Source of the DNA: an uncultured Lachnospiraceae bacterium
Lineage (GTDB): Bacteria; Bacillota; Clostridia; Lachnospirales; Lachnospiraceae
NCBI GenBank assembly: GCA_947589095.1
Contig: CANQBX010000001.1
Location: 49,505-113,504 of the forward strand
DNA length: 64,000 nucleotides
Reading direction: 5' to 3'
Shown here: piece by piece, positions 61,984-64,000 of the stretch
Layout of the letters: every line of letters begins with the position of its first letter
How positions within the stretch are numbered: the stretch's first letter is position 1
Translations under genes and position numbers: made by a program
Notes under the pieces: model-generated
The model's database searches: none
The model's input: the letters and a program-made list of their open reading frames with translations, nothing else
What the model was told of the DNA's origin: nothing

Positions 61984-63822
61984 ATGGAAGATGAGGAGAA
62001 GAACATACCGAGAAGCCGGAAGAAAAAACCGGCTTCTGTTGCTGTTAAAATAGCGGTCGGAGTGGCTGTCGCCGTGGTGCTGGGGGGAATCGCGGGTGCG
62101 GCCGGATATCTGTATTACACCGGCGAAGGGGAACAGTACAGAACCGTCTTTTTTCCGAATACGGTCGTCAATGGGATCGACGTCAGCCGGAAGTCCGTGG
62201 ATGAGGTGAAGGATCTGGTGGCTTCCAGGATGGACGACTATGTGCTGACGGTCATCGGACGGGGAGCCGTCCAGGAGACGATAACCGGCGAGGAGGTCGG
62301 GCTCCACTATGTATTTGACGGAGCGCTGGAGGTGTATCTGTCCTCCCAGGATCCCATGGACTGGTGGGACCACCGGGATACGACGACGGAGTACCAGATC
62401 GATACCATGATCACGGCCGATGAGGAGATGCTGGCGGATCGTGTCGAGAAGCTGGTATTTTTCGATGACGACCAGATCGTGGAGCCGAAGGACGCGTATC
62501 TCTCGGATTACATTGAAGGCGAGGGATACAAGGTGATCCCTGAGGAGGACGGAACCGTCCTTGATGAGGCGAAGGTGAAAAAGGCGGTTACGGACGCGGT
62601 ACATAATCTGGATACCATGGTAGTGCTTGAGGATCTGGGCGTCTATAAAAAGGCCGCGGTCACCTCGGACGACGCGGAGCTCAATGCGATGGCGGATAAG
62701 CTGAACGGTTATCTGTCGGTGACGGTGACCTATCAGTTTGGAGACAGCCAGGAGGTTTTGGATAAGGATACGATCGAAGGCTGGATTTCGGTAGGAGAGG
62801 ACGGTTCGATCGTATTGGATGAAGAACAGGCTGCGGCTTATGTGAAGGGGCTGGCGGATAAGTACGATACGCTGGGCAAGGCCAAGACGCTGAAGACGAC
62901 CGGCGGCGGGACGGTGACCATAACCGGCGGCTCCTACGGCTGGAAGATCGACCAGAAGAAGGAGACGGAGGCGCTGTGCGGGCTGATCGAATCGGGAGAG
63001 AGCCAGACCAGGGAGCCGGTCTATTCAAGCACGGCCAGGAGCCACGGTGAGAACGATTACGGCACCACCTATGCGGAGCTGAATCTTACGGCCCAGCATA
63101 TGTATTTTTACAAGGACGGGCAGATGGTGCTCGAATCGGATTTCGTGTCCGGCAGCCACGCCAGGAATCACGATACGCCGACAGGAGCGTATTTTATCAA
63201 TTACAAGCAGAGAGACAGGGTGCTGCGCGGGGAGAGGCGTGCGGACGGTTCCTATGAATATGAATCGCCGGTCAGTTACTGGATGCCGTTTAACGGCGGT
63301 ATCGGCCTGCACGACGCCAGCTGGCGCGGCGCGTTCGGCGGTAAGATCTATCTGACCAATGGTTCCCACGGCTGTGTGAATCTGCCGGTATCGGTGGCCA
63401 GGGAGTTATACGGGATCATTTCCACGGGAGATCCGGTGCTTGTGTATACGACCGACGGCTCCGGCAGCAGTCAGTATCCGGGCAGTCAGGCAAAGCCCGC
63501 CGCGGAGACTGCCGCGGCTCCGGAGACGCAGCCTGCGCCGGAGGAGACGCAGCCCGTGCCGGAGGAGACGCTGCCGGCTGAGGATCCCAACGCGCCTCAT
63601 CCGGATGCGGAATCCCAGGCGTCGTCCGGCCCGTTGGGTCCGCTGGATAATTCCGGCGGCTCCGCGGGAAGCGGCGGCCCGTTAGGGGATCCGGGCAGCT
63701 CTTCCGGAGGCGGCCCGCTGGGGAATACGGACACTTCTTCCGGAGGCGGTCCGCTGGGCATAGCGCCGGGGACGGAATCCGGCGGTCCGCTGGGACCCGG
63801 GGGCGCCGGGCCGTTAGGCTGA
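61984..63822 (+). CDS. L,D-transpeptidase (YkuD) with GGPLG-repeat tail
   Basis: 612 aa. A charged start precedes one helix (VAVKIAVGVAVAVVLGGIAGAAGYLYY), then a region typical of PG_binding_4 domains (NGIDVSRKSVDEVKDLV), and the YkuD domain with the active site NGSHGCVNLP and the upstream His of GIGLHDASW. It makes 3-3 crosslinks or attaches wall peptides. The last 110 residues are Pro/Glu-rich and then Gly/Ser with repeated GGPLG; this tail is unusual for the family. GAAAGGA lies upstream. It is monocistronic. Confidence 0.9.
   Translation: MEDEEKNIPRSRKKKPASVAVKIAVGVAVAVVLGGIAGAAGYLYYTGEGEQYRTVFFPNTVVNGIDVSRKSVDEVKDLVASRMDDYVLTVIGRGAVQETITGEEVGLHYVFDGALEVYLSSQDPMDWWDHRDTTTEYQIDTMITADEEMLADRVEKLVFFDDDQIVEPKDAYLSDYIEGEGYKVIPEEDGTVLDEAKVKKAVTDAVHNLDTMVVLEDLGVYKKAAVTSDDAELNAMADKLNGYLSVTVTYQFGDSQEVLDKDTIEGWISVGEDGSIVLDEEQAAAYVKGLADKYDTLGKAKTLKTTGGGTVTITGGSYGWKIDQKKETEALCGLIESGESQTREPVYSSTARSHGENDYGTTYAELNLTAQHMYFYKDGQMVLESDFVSGSHARNHDTPTGAYFINYKQRDRVLRGERRADGSYEYESPVSYWMPFNGGIGLHDASWRGAFGGKIYLTNGSHGCVNLPVSVARELYGIISTGDPVLVYTTDGSGSSQYPGSQAKPAAETAAAPETQPAPEETQPVPEETLPAEDPNAPHPDAESQASSGPLGPLDNSGGSAGSGGPLGDPGSSSGGGPLGNTDTSSGGGPLGIAPGTESGGPLGPGGAGPLG
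63622..63819 (+). repeat. Coding repeat GGPLG in the transpeptidase tail
   Basis: GPLG occurs seven times in about 65 residues, spaced mostly 9-13 apart (PLDNSGGSAGSGGPLG, then DPGSSSGGGPLG, NTDTSSGGGPLG, IAPGTESGGPLG). The codons GGCGGCCCGCTG/GGCGGTCCGCTG are alike, so it is a decayed minisatellite. Confidence 0.85.
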
Positions 63823-63888
63823 ACGGGCCTGTGAGGAAGCGGCAGGAGAGCCGCGGGGAAGGAATAAAGGTGTTTCGGAGAATGCGCG

Positions 63889-63922
63889 CAGGCGGGGGAT
63901 GAATGTCTTCCGCCTGTATTTT
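63889..63922 (+). terminator. Terminator of the transpeptidase gene
   Basis: CAGGCGG (63889-63895) pairs with CCGCCTG (63910-63916), with further GA/TC pairing inside, followed by TATTTT. Confidence 0.7.
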
Positions 63923-63929
63923 AATGGTG

Positions 63930-64000
63930 AAGTGAAAAGTTAACTTCCACTTCTGAGGGGCCCAAGTAGAAATTAGTCTTTCTCCAACCTCCACTTGAAA
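63930..64000. other. Right-end sequence with repeated AAGTGG-type motifs
   Basis: AAGTGAAAAGTTAACTTCCACTT is an imperfect palindrome; further minus-strand copies of an AAGTGGA/AAGTAGA-like motif follow up to the window edge. This may be the end of a mobile element lying outside; no gene can be called. Confidence 0.3.

Overview
The window looks like a chromosomal segment of a gut-type Firmicute, most likely Lachnospiraceae. This is inferred from gene content and style, not from a marker gene. The evidence is Shine-Dalgarno starts with many GTG/TTG starts, a class B sortase, LCP, FtsEX and a VanZ-family protein, BY-kinase capsule machinery of the Gram-positive kind, tRNA genes without encoded CCA, and an Rpn-type nuclease. 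The backbone is GC-rich. The middle of the capsule locus (about 19.8-38.7 kb) is clearly AT-rich.

Left part (1-5.6 kb): a divergent AraC-type regulator (cut by the window edge) and an L-rhamnose operon (rhaB, rhaM, rhaD; no isomerase in view). A 34-bp tandem repeat array and a terminator follow. Then come a membrane-anchored Amidase_2 protein with an in-frame 54-bp repeat and an Rpn-family nuclease-like gene, both on the minus strand.

5.7-11.1 kb is the most interesting block. A strong promoter and a structured leader precede a 98-aa candidate RiPP precursor. A hairpin follows the precursor, and then overlapping or closely packed genes for an HPr-kinase-like P-loop protein, a radical SAM/SPASM enzyme, a PqqD-like recognition protein, an ABC exporter with a 39-bp minisatellite in its linker, and a signal-peptidase-like S24/S26 protein. 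This is a compact ribosomal-peptide maturation and export system. A kinase-like gene sits next to a precursor that ends in serine, and no lasso cyclase is present.

11.2-38.7 kb is a Wzx/Wzy-type capsule/exopolysaccharide locus. It has a CpsB-type phosphatase, a DUF5011-like anchored protein, two consecutive Wzz-BY-kinases, and a PglF/CapD-like dehydratase broken by a G8 tract. These are followed by a DegT aminotransferase, an initiating sugar transferase, an ATP-grasp/HAD pair, seven glycosyltransferases, an EpsG-type polymerase, acyl and pyruvyl transferases, a flippase and large membrane proteins. Its 3' end is decaying: an acyltransferase pseudogene and a truncated IS200-type element.

38.7-43.5 kb returns to GC-rich surface genes: a metallophosphoesterase, a NTP_transf_5-type nucleotidyltransferase, a tiny sortase substrate followed by a class B sortase, and an LCP ligase. 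tRNA-Ala(GGC) follows, then an AT-rich patch with an intact RelB/YoeB-type toxin-antitoxin pair and the ruins of a Phd/RelE-type pair.

45-64 kb is mostly housekeeping: a VanZ-family protein, CDF transporter, ECF sigma factor, tRNA-Gln(CTG), acyl-ACP thioesterase, CvfB-like protein, YitT, MsmK-type sugar ATPase, CdaR-like regulator, FtsEX, a CtpA-type protease, sulfatase plus DUF4838 protein, a convergent TauBC-like transporter without a binding protein, MscL, and a large YkuD L,D-transpeptidase with a GGPLG-repeat tail. No CRISPR array, rRNA or replication origin was seen.
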